From Gammaproteobacteria bacterium (GTDB lineage: Bacteria; Pseudomonadota; Gammaproteobacteria; Chromatiales; Chromatiaceae), in assembly GCA_030148485.1 (NCBI GenBank), contig JASBTJ010000047.1, positions 1 through 35,552 of the forward strand: a stretch of 35,552 bases of DNA, in the 5' to 3' direction. Below, in pieces: positions 1 through 5,772 of this stretch. The notes below the pieces were generated by a model. The model was not told where the DNA came from. It ran no database searches and saw only the letters and a program-made list of their open reading frames with translations. A program made the position numbers and the translations under genes. Every line of letters starts with the position of its first letter. The stretch's first letter is position 1.

Positions 1-132
1 TTCCGTAAAGTCACCGATGAGCAGGTCGAACAGGTGGTCTTGAAGATCAACCAGCGACCACGAAAGTGCCTCGACTACCAGTCACCTTACGATGTCTTCG
101 CCGAGGCCCTGCGTGGTGCACTTGGAACCTGA
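1..132 (+). CDS. IS30-family transposase, C-terminal fragment (cut by window edge)
   Basis: Frame 1 reads from the first base to a TGA at 130-132 and gives about 43 residues. They include QRPRKCLDYQSPYDVF, the typical C-terminal signature of IS30-type DDE transposases (NxRPRKxLxYxTPxEVF). The catalytic core and N-terminal helix-turn-helix lie outside the window. IS30 enzymes cut and join the element ends at short inverted repeats. Only the right end of the element is visible here, and it appears to have landed in the convergent secreted-protein gene that follows. The family call is solid for so short a fragment; whether the copy is intact cannot be judged. Confidence 0.85.
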   Translation, partial: FRKVTDEQVEQVVLKINQRPRKCLDYQSPYDVFAEALRGALGT

Positions 133-141
133 TTCCGCCTA
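1..141 (+). mobile_element. Right end of an IS30-family insertion sequence
   Basis: The transposase stop is at 132. IS30 elements normally end only a few to tens of bases beyond the stop, and GAACCTGATTCCGCC at 126-140 resembles the right ends of many IS30 relatives. The exact junction is inferred at about 139-145. The stop codon of the neighbouring minus-strand gene falls on this junction, which fits insertion into that gene. The left end and target duplication are outside the window. Confidence 0.6.
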
Positions 142-507
142 GGCTTCCCCGAACAGCGTCGAGCCTGGCGGTGCGTTTAGCGAGTCTGCGAACCACACGT
201 TTACCGTATTGGCGTTGCTCGACTGGCCGTTGCCGACGATGTTGACGTCGGCAACGCCGTCAACTGTAAGCATCGACGAATTATTTACTTGATTGGTCGG
301 TAGATACACCGCCGCCACGCCAGCCTGCTGATAAACGGCTGAAGTATGGCTGGCAGACAGCGGAGCACTAGCGCAATTGTTGCCACCATCGTCGCAGATC
401 CTGATCGGTTGAATCAGCATAAAATGATCCAAGACGACCGCGGCCTGGACCGATGTTGAAAAAAGCACTAATACCGAGACGATAAGTTTTTCTTTACACG
501 ATCTCAT
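139..507 (-). pseudogene. Secreted protein gene truncated by IS30 (PEP-CTERM-associated type)
   Basis: The reading frame starts at ATG 507-505, behind a purine-rich GGGA, and encodes about 122 residues. The N-terminus MRSCKEKLIVSVLVLFSTSVQA is a clear Sec signal peptide. The mature part has IQPIRICDDGGNNCA near its start and NTVNVWFADSLNAPPG near its end. From memory, this pattern resembles secreted proteins, often PEP-CTERM-bearing, of metallopeptidase-like type. In such proteins the sequence continues well past the point where this one stops. The TAG at 139-141 lies on the presumed IS30 boundary, so the C-terminal part has probably been removed. An earlier in-frame start exists at 645, but the signal peptide and ribosome site favour 507. 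Function is not established. Confidence 0.55.
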
Positions 508-965
508 TTCCCTATGCTCCCTGTATTTAAAAAAGGTGTGTACAGGTATTCCTGGCGCAGTAAAGGTCCGCGCCCCCTCTGGATAGTTCGGGCTCTTCCA
601 TGCCGGTTTCGCGACAAGGTCGGCACGCGTTCTAAGCGAACGCAATCATCGTGCCGCCAGCCTGTATTTCCTTATGTAATCGCTGTCTGCGGGGCGAGGG
701 GCGCGCTGGGGCTTGATCCGGCAGTATCAAATGTAAAAATCTCTGACGAACAAACTCTGAATGCCTACGGCCAGGAATTGCTTCCATCAACCTAGACCGT
801 GGGAAAATGGCGTCAGACGCGATTGATCCGTTGGTCCGCTCAGCTTTCGTGATCTGGAAACGGGGCAGCACGTGATCCGGTGTTCCAACACTTTCCCGAC
901 GTCTATTTGCTGGGTGCGACTTTTTCCGACAGCATGCGCTATCGCCTTCCTTTCAGCGGCCAGCG
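508..965. other. Gene-poor stretch between truncated gene and att-site scar
   Basis: About 460 bases with no convincing gene on either strand. Short open frames exist but lack recognisable domains, and the one covering 787-1014 on the minus strand is the antisense of tRNA sequence. It is probably decayed terminal sequence of the integrated element whose end is marked by the tRNA fragment. Confidence 0.5.
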
Positions 966-1013
966 TGGCTACGAACCAGGTGGTCGGAGGTTCGAATCCT
1001 TCCGGGCGCGCCA
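966..1013 (+). other. tRNA-Arg(ACG) 3' half, likely attachment site (attR) of an integrated element
   Basis: From the anticodon arm onward this is a tRNA. It has the loop CTACGAA (anticodon ACG), variable region TGGTC, T-arm GGAGG-TTCGAAT-CCTTC, and acceptor strand CGGGCGC with discriminator G and CCA at 1011-1013. The expected 5' half (acceptor GCGCCCG and D-arm) is absent upstream, and the 5' side of the anticodon stem already has a mismatch. Tyrosine-recombinase elements commonly integrate into tRNA 3' ends and leave such a duplicated 3' fragment at the distal end. The orientation implies that the element and the intact tRNA lie to the left of the window. Confidence 0.8.
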
Positions 1014-1020
1014 TATAAAC

Positions 1021-1052
1021 AAAAAGGCCCTACCGGGAGGTGGGGCCTTTTT
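1021..1052 (+). terminator. Rho-independent terminator after the tRNA fragment
   Basis: AAAAAGGCCC and GGGCCTTTTT form a 10-bp stem around an 11-12-nt loop and end in a T-rich run. This is a typical A/T-flanked bidirectional terminator. It sits directly behind the tRNA CCA, so it is probably the original terminator of the tRNA-Arg transcript left on this side of the insertion. Confidence 0.8.
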
Positions 1053-1107
1053 GTTTGTCCGGTCTATTCAAGAAGGGTTCGAGCAGCTGACAGCCCAGAA
1101 CGCCAAG

Positions 1108-1140
1108 TAAAAAGCTAATTTTGTAAAAATTAGCTTTTTA
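1108..1140. promoter_or_regulatory. Perfect 15-bp inverted repeat upstream of fic
   Basis: TAAAAAGCTAATTTT (1108-1122) is followed by 3 nt and its exact complement AAAATTAGCTTTTTA (1126-1140). A related, imperfect palindrome with the same AGCTAATTT core follows at 1159-1183, next to the fic start. The repeated core suggests an operator, possibly for the winged helix domain of the Fic protein itself. An alternative is that the first copy serves as a terminator hairpin. Confidence 0.55.
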
Positions 1141-1158
1141 CTCTACATTGCCCAATGA

Positions 1159-1188
1159 AAAGCTAATTTCGGAAATTTTAGCTATAAT
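1159..1188 (+). promoter_or_regulatory. Second AGCTAATTT palindrome and TATAAT box at the fic start
   Basis: AAGCTAATTTC and GAAATTTTAGCT form an imperfect palindrome that runs straight into TATAAT at 1183-1188. The fic ATG is at 1195, only seven bases past this hexamer, so if it is the -10 box the transcript would begin at or next to the start codon (leaderless). No good -35 hexamer is visible, and the palindrome occupies that position. Confidence 0.45.
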
Positions 1189-1194
1189 CAAGGC

Positions 1195-2535
1195 ATGAAA
1201 ATCCCCCTCTCCCCGCCTTCCCTTGTCCAGCTGCTGGATCAGATCCAGGACCTCTCAACGGTGTTGGGTCGTGCCCCGCTTGTCGATGGTCGCTACCAGC
1301 ATTGGGATGAACTGCGTCACCGGAATCCCCCTAAGGATCTGACGCACGAAGAATGGTGGGCAGGCATCAAGCTCGCCCGCCAGAGCCAGCGCCAGTTGCT
1401 GCCGTTCTTGGACACGCACGATCGGCCAATGCATTTCACTCAGCCGGACCCCGTGCAGCGGGCTCTGCACAACATCGATCGCCAAGCGGCGGGTAACGTC
1501 GCGGCTTCCTCTCCCATGGTGTCCGAAGGCGAACGTGAGCGTTACCTGGTCAGTTCCTTGATAGAAGAGGCTATTACCTCCAGCCAACTGGAGGGCGCAT
1601 CGACCACGCAGGAAGTGGCCAAAGACATGTTGCGTAGCGGCCGCAAGCCGCGTGACCGTTCGGAGCGCATGATCCTGAACAACTATCAGGTGATGCAGAT
1701 GGTTCGGGAACTCAGGGACGAGCCCCTGACCCCGGATCTGTTGCTGCAGATGCACCGCATCGTCACAGACGGCACTTTGGAGACGCCTGGCGCCGCTGGG
1801 CGTGTACGGCGGCCAGATGAACGGGTGCGGGTAATGGATGCCCAGCACAGCACCGTGCTACACGAACCGCCAGATGCGCGGGGCTTGGCGGACCGCATCG
1901 AGAGGCTATGTCGTTTTGCCAATCAGGGCGAAGAGCCCCAACCCTTTATCCACCCGGTTATCCGCGCCATCCTGCTGCACTTCGCCTTGGGTTACGACCA
2001 CCCCTTCGTTGACGGGAATGGTCGTACGGCGCGCGCCCTTTTCTATTGGAGCATGGCGCGCTCGGGTTATTGGCTGATGGAATACGTTTCCATCTCCAGA
2101 CTACTCAAGGAAACGCCGGCAAAGTACGCGCGCGCCTACCTGCATGCCGAGACCGACGACAACGACACGACATACTTCCTGATACACCAGCTGGGCGTGA
2201 TAGAGCAGGCCATCAAGGCTCTGCACGACTACTTGGGCCGCAAGAGCCGAGAGCAGGCATCGACCGAGGCGCTGTTGCGCCACGCCCCACGTTTGTCAGA
2301 TCAGCTTAACCACCGTCAGGTGGCATTGCTAAGCCACGCGTTGCGCCACACGGGGCATGGCTACACCGTTGCCAGCCACCAACGATCCCATCAAGTCACG
2401 CCGCAAACGGCCCGAACAGACTTGCTGAGCCTGGTGGACCTGGAGCTACTGGAAAAGGCCAAGCGGGGTCGCGCATTCGTGTTCTATGCACCGGGTGATC
2501 TTAGGGCTCGCATCCAACAAGCCGCGGGCGCATGA
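1195..2535 (+). CDS. Fic-family protein AMP-transferase with N-terminal inhibitory motif and C-terminal winged helix
   Basis: 446 residues. Fic enzymes usually transfer AMP from ATP to a hydroxyl side chain of a target protein. The catalytic motif HPFVDGNGRTAR (HPFxxGNGRxxR) is complete at about residues 267-278. An inhibitory helix motif, SSQLEG ([S/T]xxxE[G/N]), lies around residue 132, as in class II Fic proteins where the inhibitory helix precedes the Fic core. The N-terminus resembles the Fic/DOC N-terminal domain, and the C-terminal 90 residues (QVTPQTARTDLLSLVDL) look like a winged helix-turn-helix. The ATG at 1195 has AAGG only one base away, so initiation may be leaderless or weak. 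It stands alone between the att-site scar and a repeat element, which is typical of accessory genes. The target is unknown. Confidence 0.9.
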   Translation: MKIPLSPPSLVQLLDQIQDLSTVLGRAPLVDGRYQHWDELRHRNPPKDLTHEEWWAGIKLARQSQRQLLPFLDTHDRPMHFTQPDPVQRALHNIDRQAAGNVAASSPMVSEGERERYLVSSLIEEAITSSQLEGASTTQEVAKDMLRSGRKPRDRSERMILNNYQVMQMVRELRDEPLTPDLLLQMHRIVTDGTLETPGAAGRVRRPDERVRVMDAQHSTVLHEPPDARGLADRIERLCRFANQGEEPQPFIHPVIRAILLHFALGYDHPFVDGNGRTARALFYWSMARSGYWLMEYVSISRLLKETPAKYARAYLHAETDDNDTTYFLIHQLGVIEQAIKALHDYLGRKSREQASTEALLRHAPRLSDQLNHRQVALLSHALRHTGHGYTVASHQRSHQVTPQTARTDLLSLVDLELLEKAKRGRAFVFYAPGDLRARIQQAAGA

Positions 2536-2721
2536 ACGGCGACCGTGTTCGCTTGGACAAGTCCAGCAACGGCCACGTCCCAATAGAGAGAAATAGGGAC
2601 GGGAGCCACTGCTGTCCCACTTACTTCTGGTGATCGTGGTTGCAAGGCCCACCATTGCTGAGTTTGGAGTGGCCGCAAGGGATCGAGACTTGGATTTGCC
2701 ATTGGCAAGCACCGCCCTGTC

Positions 2722-2754
2722 CCCTCTCCCTCCGGGAGAGGGTTAGGGTGAGGG
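2722..2754 (+). repeat. REP-like palindrome, first copy
   Basis: CCCTCTCCC-TCC-GGGAGAGGG forms a 9-bp hairpin (2722-2742), followed by the tail TTAGGGTGAGGG. This CCCTCTCCC/GGGAGAGGG type is widely dispersed in Gammaproteobacteria, usually in extragenic positions. Confidence 0.75.
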
Positions 2755-2802
2755 GAATACACGCAAATGGCCTAAAACGGGCAGATATACAGGCGCATTG
2801 CT

Positions 2803-2838
2803 CCCTCACCCCCGGCCCCTCTCCCGGGGGGAGAGGGG
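2803..2838 (-). repeat. REP-like palindrome, second copy in opposite orientation
   Basis: CCCTCACCC precedes CCCCTCTCCC (2816-2825) and GGGAGAGGGG (2829-2838). Head and tail are inverted relative to the copy at 2722-2754, so the two form a REP/inverted-REP pair like a BIME, about 50 bp apart. Confidence 0.75.
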
Positions 2839-2948
2839 TGAATTGCGCACTTTCGCGTAAGTGGGACAGCAGTGGATGGGAGCGGACGTTTTACCCGATC
2901 CCTGTTTCCGGTGAGCGGATTGAAGTCGGCGGAATATCACATTTTTGC

Positions 2949-2954
2949 TATAAT
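2949..2954 (+). promoter_or_regulatory. Candidate -10 box for the toxin-antitoxin-like operon
   Basis: A perfect TATAAT lies 43 bases before the GTG start at 2998 and would give a leader of about 35 nt. A TTGAAG at 2920-2925 is too far upstream (23-bp spacer) to be a good -35, so the box may need an activator or be weak. Confidence 0.45.
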
Positions 2955-2997
2955 CTGCTCGTCGTATCTCCGGGTTTCAGTCCAGGATGAGTGAACG

Positions 2998-3408
2998 GTG
3001 CCGTACACGGTTACGTGGGATCCAGGCAGCAAGGCCGAGTTCCAGCAGTGGCGCCAGTCAGACGCCGCGGACACGGCGACGCTGGCGTGCGTGGTCCGAT
3101 TGATGACGGCCCTGGTGGACGGTATTGCCTACGATGGTCCGGATCCCTCGGCGAATCCCCACCCGGCCCGGCGGGCCCGCGACGGTGCGAACGTGGCGGT
3201 GTATTGCCTCGTGGAAGACCGGGATGTCGTGCGGTGTTTCGGGCTGTGCGGCGATGAACTGCGCCTGCTGGTGATCGGTCCATTCAACAGTGGCACGGTG
3301 TTGACCTGGCGTTGGAGCGTGCCGAGCGATGGTGACCCGTATGACAGACGTGAAAGAGACGTTGCAGGAACTGATCGAAGACCCGCAACTGAAACAGGCC
3401 CACGATGA
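2998..3408 (+). CDS. Putative type II toxin, RelE/HigB-like position
   Basis: 136 residues from a GTG start preceded by AGGATGA with suitable spacing. The first 105 residues have a short beta-helix-beta pattern (YTVTWDPGSKAEFQQW, then VAVYCLVEDRDVVRCFGL) that could be a diverged RelE-superfamily fold; no diagnostic catalytic motif is visible. The assignment rests mainly on context: a small basic protein directly upstream of an XRE-type regulator, the toxin-first order of higBA systems. The last 27 codons overlap the next gene by 80 bases, unusually long, and this tail (many Arg and Asp) may be overlap-encoded rather than functional. Toxin activity is inferred, not shown. Confidence 0.5.
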   Translation: MPYTVTWDPGSKAEFQQWRQSDAADTATLACVVRLMTALVDGIAYDGPDPSANPHPARRARDGANVAVYCLVEDRDVVRCFGLCGDELRLLVIGPFNSGTVLTWRWSVPSDGDPYDRRERDVAGTDRRPATETGPR

Positions 3409-3661
3409 ACAGGCCGACATCGTGCATGTGGCGCGGCTGATTCGCAGCATGCGTGCCCATGCCGGGCTGACCCAGGCGCAATTGGCGATGGCCATGCAGA
3501 CCACCCAGTCGCAGATCGCCCGCCTGGAGTCCTTCGACAACAAGAGCAAGCCCAACCTGGACACCCTCCAGGCGGTAGCTCATGCCTGTGGTCAACAGCT
3601 GCTGATCACTGCCGTTCCTATCGGCGAGGTGATCGAACAGACGGACGTGGTCGCCCTGTAA
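3329..3661 (+). CDS. XRE-family helix-turn-helix protein, probable antitoxin (HigA-like)
   Basis: 110 residues. The C-terminal half is a Cro/C1-type helix-turn-helix, RSMRAHAGLTQAQLAMAM then TTQSQIARLE, at about residues 39-68. It is followed by a short segment typical of antitoxins regulating their own operon (NLDTLQAVAHACGQQLLI). The N-terminal 35 residues are acidic and helical. The ATG at 3329 is chosen because GGAG lies 12 bases upstream; an in-frame ATG at 3341 is the alternative. It follows the putative toxin in the same transcript and its stop overlaps the next ATG (TAATG). It is likely an autorepressor, but no clear operator was identified. Confidence 0.8.
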   Translation: MVTRMTDVKETLQELIEDPQLKQAHDEQADIVHVARLIRSMRAHAGLTQAQLAMAMQTTQSQIARLESFDNKSKPNLDTLQAVAHACGQQLLITAVPIGEVIEQTDVVAL

Positions 3662-4014
3662 TGGATGTCGCGATGGCGGCGCTGAATTTTTTCGCTGCCC
3701 TCGCATCCTTGGCCGGCGCGCTGCTGTTGCTGTATCCGGCAGCGAAACTCAGCGGTGTCACGCAGACCGCGCACACGGCCACCACGGCGGTGAATGCCCT
3801 GCTGGACAAGGCCAGACAGAAGGCGCCGCAGACGGCTGTGGTGGATCCGGAACTGCTCAACGAACTGCAGGCCACCTCCCAGACCCTGAAAGACAGTGCG
3901 CATGGCTGGACGCGGGGTGCCCACAGACTCCTGTTCGTCGGCATTGGCCTGACGGCACTCGGCGGCGGACTTGGCGTTATCTCAGCCGCCATCCAGTGGT
4001 TCCTGGCCGAGTAG
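3661..4014 (+). CDS. Small two-helix membrane protein coupled to the antitoxin gene
   Basis: 117 residues, family not recognised. Two hydrophobic segments are visible: residues about 5-30 (ALNFFAALASLAGALLLLYP) and about 89-113 (LLFVGIGLTALGGGLGVISA). Between them is a polar, probably coiled stretch of about 55 residues rich in Ala, Thr and Gln. The hairpin topology would place both termini on the same side of the inner membrane. The start shares a base with the antitoxin stop, so translation is probably coupled and the three genes form one operon. A membrane partner is unusual for a HigBA-type pair. It may be an unrelated passenger or a third module component. Confidence 0.65.
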   Translation: MDVAMAALNFFAALASLAGALLLLYPAAKLSGVTQTAHTATTAVNALLDKARQKAPQTAVVDPELLNELQATSQTLKDSAHGWTRGAHRLLFVGIGLTALGGGLGVISAAIQWFLAE

Positions 4015-4060
4015 CCAGGCGTCCCATGCCGTTTTATCGGCGCCATCACCCGGCGGGTGG

Positions 4061-4540
4061 CTAGAGACCCAGCTCGGACAGGCCAGGGTGGTCATCGGGC
4101 CGGCGTCCCAGCGGCCAGCGGAACAGTCGCTGATCTTCGCGGATAGGCAGGTCGTTGATGCTGGCGATGCGTCGCCGCATGAAACCACCCTCGTCGAACG
4201 CCCAGTTCTCGTTGCCGTAGGCGCGGAACCAGCCGCCGGCGTCGTCGTGCCATTCGTAACAGAAACGCACGGCGATGCGATTTTCGCGAAAGGCCCACAG
4301 TTCCTTGATGAGCCGGTAGTCCAGTTCGCGCGCCCACTTGCGCTGGAGGAAGGCCGCGATCTCGTTGCGCCCCTGGAGGAATTCGGCGCGGTTGCGCCAG
4401 GTGCTGTCCGGCGAGTAGGCCATGGCGACCCGCGCCGGGTCTCGGGTGTTCCAGGCGTCTTCGGCCATGCGGACCTTGGCGATGGCCGCCTGTTCGTCGA
4501 AGGGCGGCAGGGGTGGCCGGGGGGCTTCAGTGATGGACAT
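4061..4540 (-). CDS. DUF1348 family NTF2-like protein
   Basis: 159 residues, close to the usual 150-160 for this family. [50 protein letters not shown] and [11 protein letters not shown] are recognisable features of DUF1348 proteins, which adopt the NTF2/SnoaL cone fold. No signal peptide is present, so it should be cytoplasmic. The family has no firmly established activity; some NTF2-fold relatives bind or isomerise small hydrophobic molecules. It is transcribed on the same strand as the hupE-cynS genes but separated by a hairpin, and is convergent with the small membrane protein gene. Its relation to cyanate metabolism is doubtful. Confidence 0.85.
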   Translation of the reverse strand: MSITEAPRPPLPPFDEQAAIAKVRMAEDAWNTRDPARVAMAYSPDSTWRNRAEFLQGRNEIAAFLQRKWARELDYRLIKELWAFRENRIAVRFCYEWHDDAGGWFRAYGNENWAFDEGGFMRRRIASINDLPIREDQRLFRWPLGRRPDDHPGLSELGL

Positions 4541-4582
4541 GGTGGCGAACCTCGCAGGTCGTGAATATGGGCCCCGGATAGG

Positions 4583-4613
4583 CGCGAGCCCCGGTGATTT
4601 GCCGGGGCTCGCG
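4583..4613 (-). terminator. Strong hairpin after the hupE gene
   Basis: CGCGAGCCCCGG and CCGGGGCTCGCG form a perfect 12-bp stem with a 7-nt loop, between the hupE-like gene (ends 4646) and the DUF1348 gene. It lacks a T-run on either strand, so it could be a Rho-assisted terminator, an mRNA 3'-end stabiliser or an attenuating hairpin closing the cyanate operon. Confidence 0.5.
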
Positions 4614-4645
4614 GGCGTTGTCCGGTTGTCCGGACGGGCTGGCTA

Positions 4646-5293
4646 TCAGGCCAGGTTCATGGCCAGGAACAGGCCGCCGGCGGCGGTGGCGAACATACCG
4701 CCGCCACGGGTGGCCAGGGTCTGCACACGGCTGGAGCGAGCGGCCATCACGTCCATGGCTTTCACGCCGCCGACGATGACCGCGTACTGGATGGTGGCGA
4801 AGCCGACCAGGTAGGACAGCAGCGGGGTCTGTTCGGCGCCGATGATGGCCTCGCCGTAGGCGTAGCCGTGGAAGATGCCGATGCCGGCGAACAGGCCGCC
4901 CAGCAGTAGGGCCGGGGCGCTGCGTTTCATCAGCACCGCCACGCCGCCGAGCAGGGCCGACAGGGCGACGACGGTTTCGGTCAGTGCCAGGTCAGCCGCG
5001 GTCAGGTGGTACAGGGTGCCCATGACCGTAGCGCCGACGAAGGCCAGTGGCACCAGATAACGACTGCGGCCTTTCAGGGTGCATGCCAACAGGGCGGCTA
5101 CCACCAGGAAGGCGAAGTGGTCGATGCCGATCAGCGGATGGCCGAAGCCGGATAGCAGGCCTTCGGTGAAATTGCCGGGCGTGGCGCCGCCCATCGGGTG
5201 ATGCGCCAGGGCCAAGGGTGTCGTGAACAGGAGGGTAGCGCCGCTCAGCATGCTGGCGGAACGGGTGACGCGTGCGGGTGTGTGAATGGTCAT
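4646..5293 (-). CDS. hupE: HupE/UreJ-family membrane protein, putative nickel/cobalt transporter
   Basis: 215 residues with an N-terminal signal-like segment ending in LALAHHPMGG and about six further hydrophobic segments. The family signatures HPLIGIDHFAF (HPxxGxDH, about residues 53-63) and FHGYAYGE (about 141-148) are both present; their His, Asp and Glu residues are thought to bind the metal in HupE/UreJ permeases. Start at ATG 5293 follows AAGGGGATCGAC. The gene begins 38 bases after cynS and is probably its last operon partner. Cyanase needs no metal, so the link is not obvious; with the CobW-type GTPase upstream it suggests metal supply to some other enzyme. Substrate specificity is not readable. 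Confidence 0.85.
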   Translation of the reverse strand: MTIHTPARVTRSASMLSGATLLFTTPLALAHHPMGGATPGNFTEGLLSGFGHPLIGIDHFAFLVVAALLACTLKGRSRYLVPLAFVGATVMGTLYHLTAADLALTETVVALSALLGGVAVLMKRSAPALLLGGLFAGIGIFHGYAYGEAIIGAEQTPLLSYLVGFATIQYAVIVGGVKAMDVMAARSSRVQTLATRGGGMFATAAGGLFLAMNLA

Positions 5294-5331
5294 GTCGATC
5301 CCCTTTTCGTGTGCGCTGCGTTGATAGGTGA

Positions 5332-5772
5332 TTACCAGGATTTGTAAGGTAGGAACTTGCCGTTCATGGTCACGACCACCCGGTCGCCGGCGGGGTTCTC
5401 TTCCTTGTCGATATGCATGGTGTAATCGATGGCGGACATGATGCCGTCACCGAATTTTTCGTGGATCAGCTCCTTTATCGTTTCGCCATAGACGCCGACG
5501 ATTTCATAGAAGCGGTAGATCAGCGGGTCGGTGGGCACCAGCTTGGCGAAATCCTTGTTCGGGCAGACCTGCAGGGCGGCGCTAACCTCGCTGTCCAGTT
5601 GCAGGACCTCGGTCACCTTGTCCGCGTACTCGGGCTTGAGGCTGTTCATGCCCAGGCAGGCGGAGGTCAGGAAGACCGGCGCCAGGCCGACCTTTTCCGA
5701 CAGCGCTTCCCAGCTGACGTCGAGCGTTTTGCGGGCGGCCAGGATAGCCATGGTCATGTCGTCTTTGTTCAT
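5332..5772 (-). CDS. cynS: Cyanase (cyanate hydratase, EC 4.2.1.104)
   Basis: 146 residues, near the canonical 156 of E. coli. Cyanase converts cyanate and bicarbonate to carbamate and CO2, and carbamate breaks down to ammonia and CO2, giving nitrogen and detoxification. The N-terminal part is the degenerate helical DNA-binding-like domain (MTMAILAARKTLDVSWEALSEKVG). The C-terminal catalytic domain contains YRFYEIVGVYGETIKELIHEKFGDGIMSAIDYTM cores, including the conserved Arg and Glu of RFYE and the Ser of MSAID that build the active site between dimers of the decamer. The ATG overlaps the WD40 gene stop in ATGA, so the two are translationally coupled. It sits behind a nitrate/cyanate-type ABC transporter in the same operon, which strongly supports import and hydrolysis of cyanate. 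Confidence 0.96.
   Translation of the reverse strand: MNKDDMTMAILAARKTLDVSWEALSEKVGLAPVFLTSACLGMNSLKPEYADKVTEVLQLDSEVSAALQVCPNKDFAKLVPTDPLIYRFYEIVGVYGETIKELIHEKFGDGIMSAIDYTMHIDKEENPAGDRVVVTMNGKFLPYKSW

Larger units (their letters stand above)
2606..2875. mobile_element. 270-bp element bounded by 19-bp perfect terminal inverted repeats (MITE-like)
   Basis: CCACTGCTGTCCCACTTAC at 2606-2624 is repeated as its exact complement at 2857-2875. Identity stops immediately outside and inside the 19 bp. The enclosed 230 bp have no gene but carry two REP palindromes. This is the architecture of a short non-autonomous element mobilised in trans. No clear target-site duplication can be seen next to the ends. 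The alternative is two chance-placed inverted copies of a short dispersed repeat. Confidence 0.5.
2536..2990. other. Non-coding stretch holding a repeat-bounded element
   Basis: About 455 bases without a credible gene. It contains a 19-bp inverted repeat pair (2606-2624 and 2857-2875) enclosing two opposed REP-like palindromes, then the promoter of the toxin-antitoxin-like genes. Open frames here are translations of REP palindromes. Confidence 0.7.

Noticed and set aside
508..871. Short frames at 514-795 (+) and 632-871 (-)
   Set aside because: No recognisable domain, no ribosome site, and mutual overlap.
787..1014. Minus-strand frame beginning MARPEGFEPPTTWF
   Set aside because: It is the antisense translation of the tRNA 3' end, a well-known spurious protein in databases.
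2700..2840. CRISPR-like repetition
   Set aside because: Only two REP palindromes in opposite orientation, with no regular direct repeats or spacers.
2446..2990. Several short proteins with PHPNPLPEGE-like motifs between fic and the toxin-like gene
   Set aside because: They translate the REP palindromes and are not genes.
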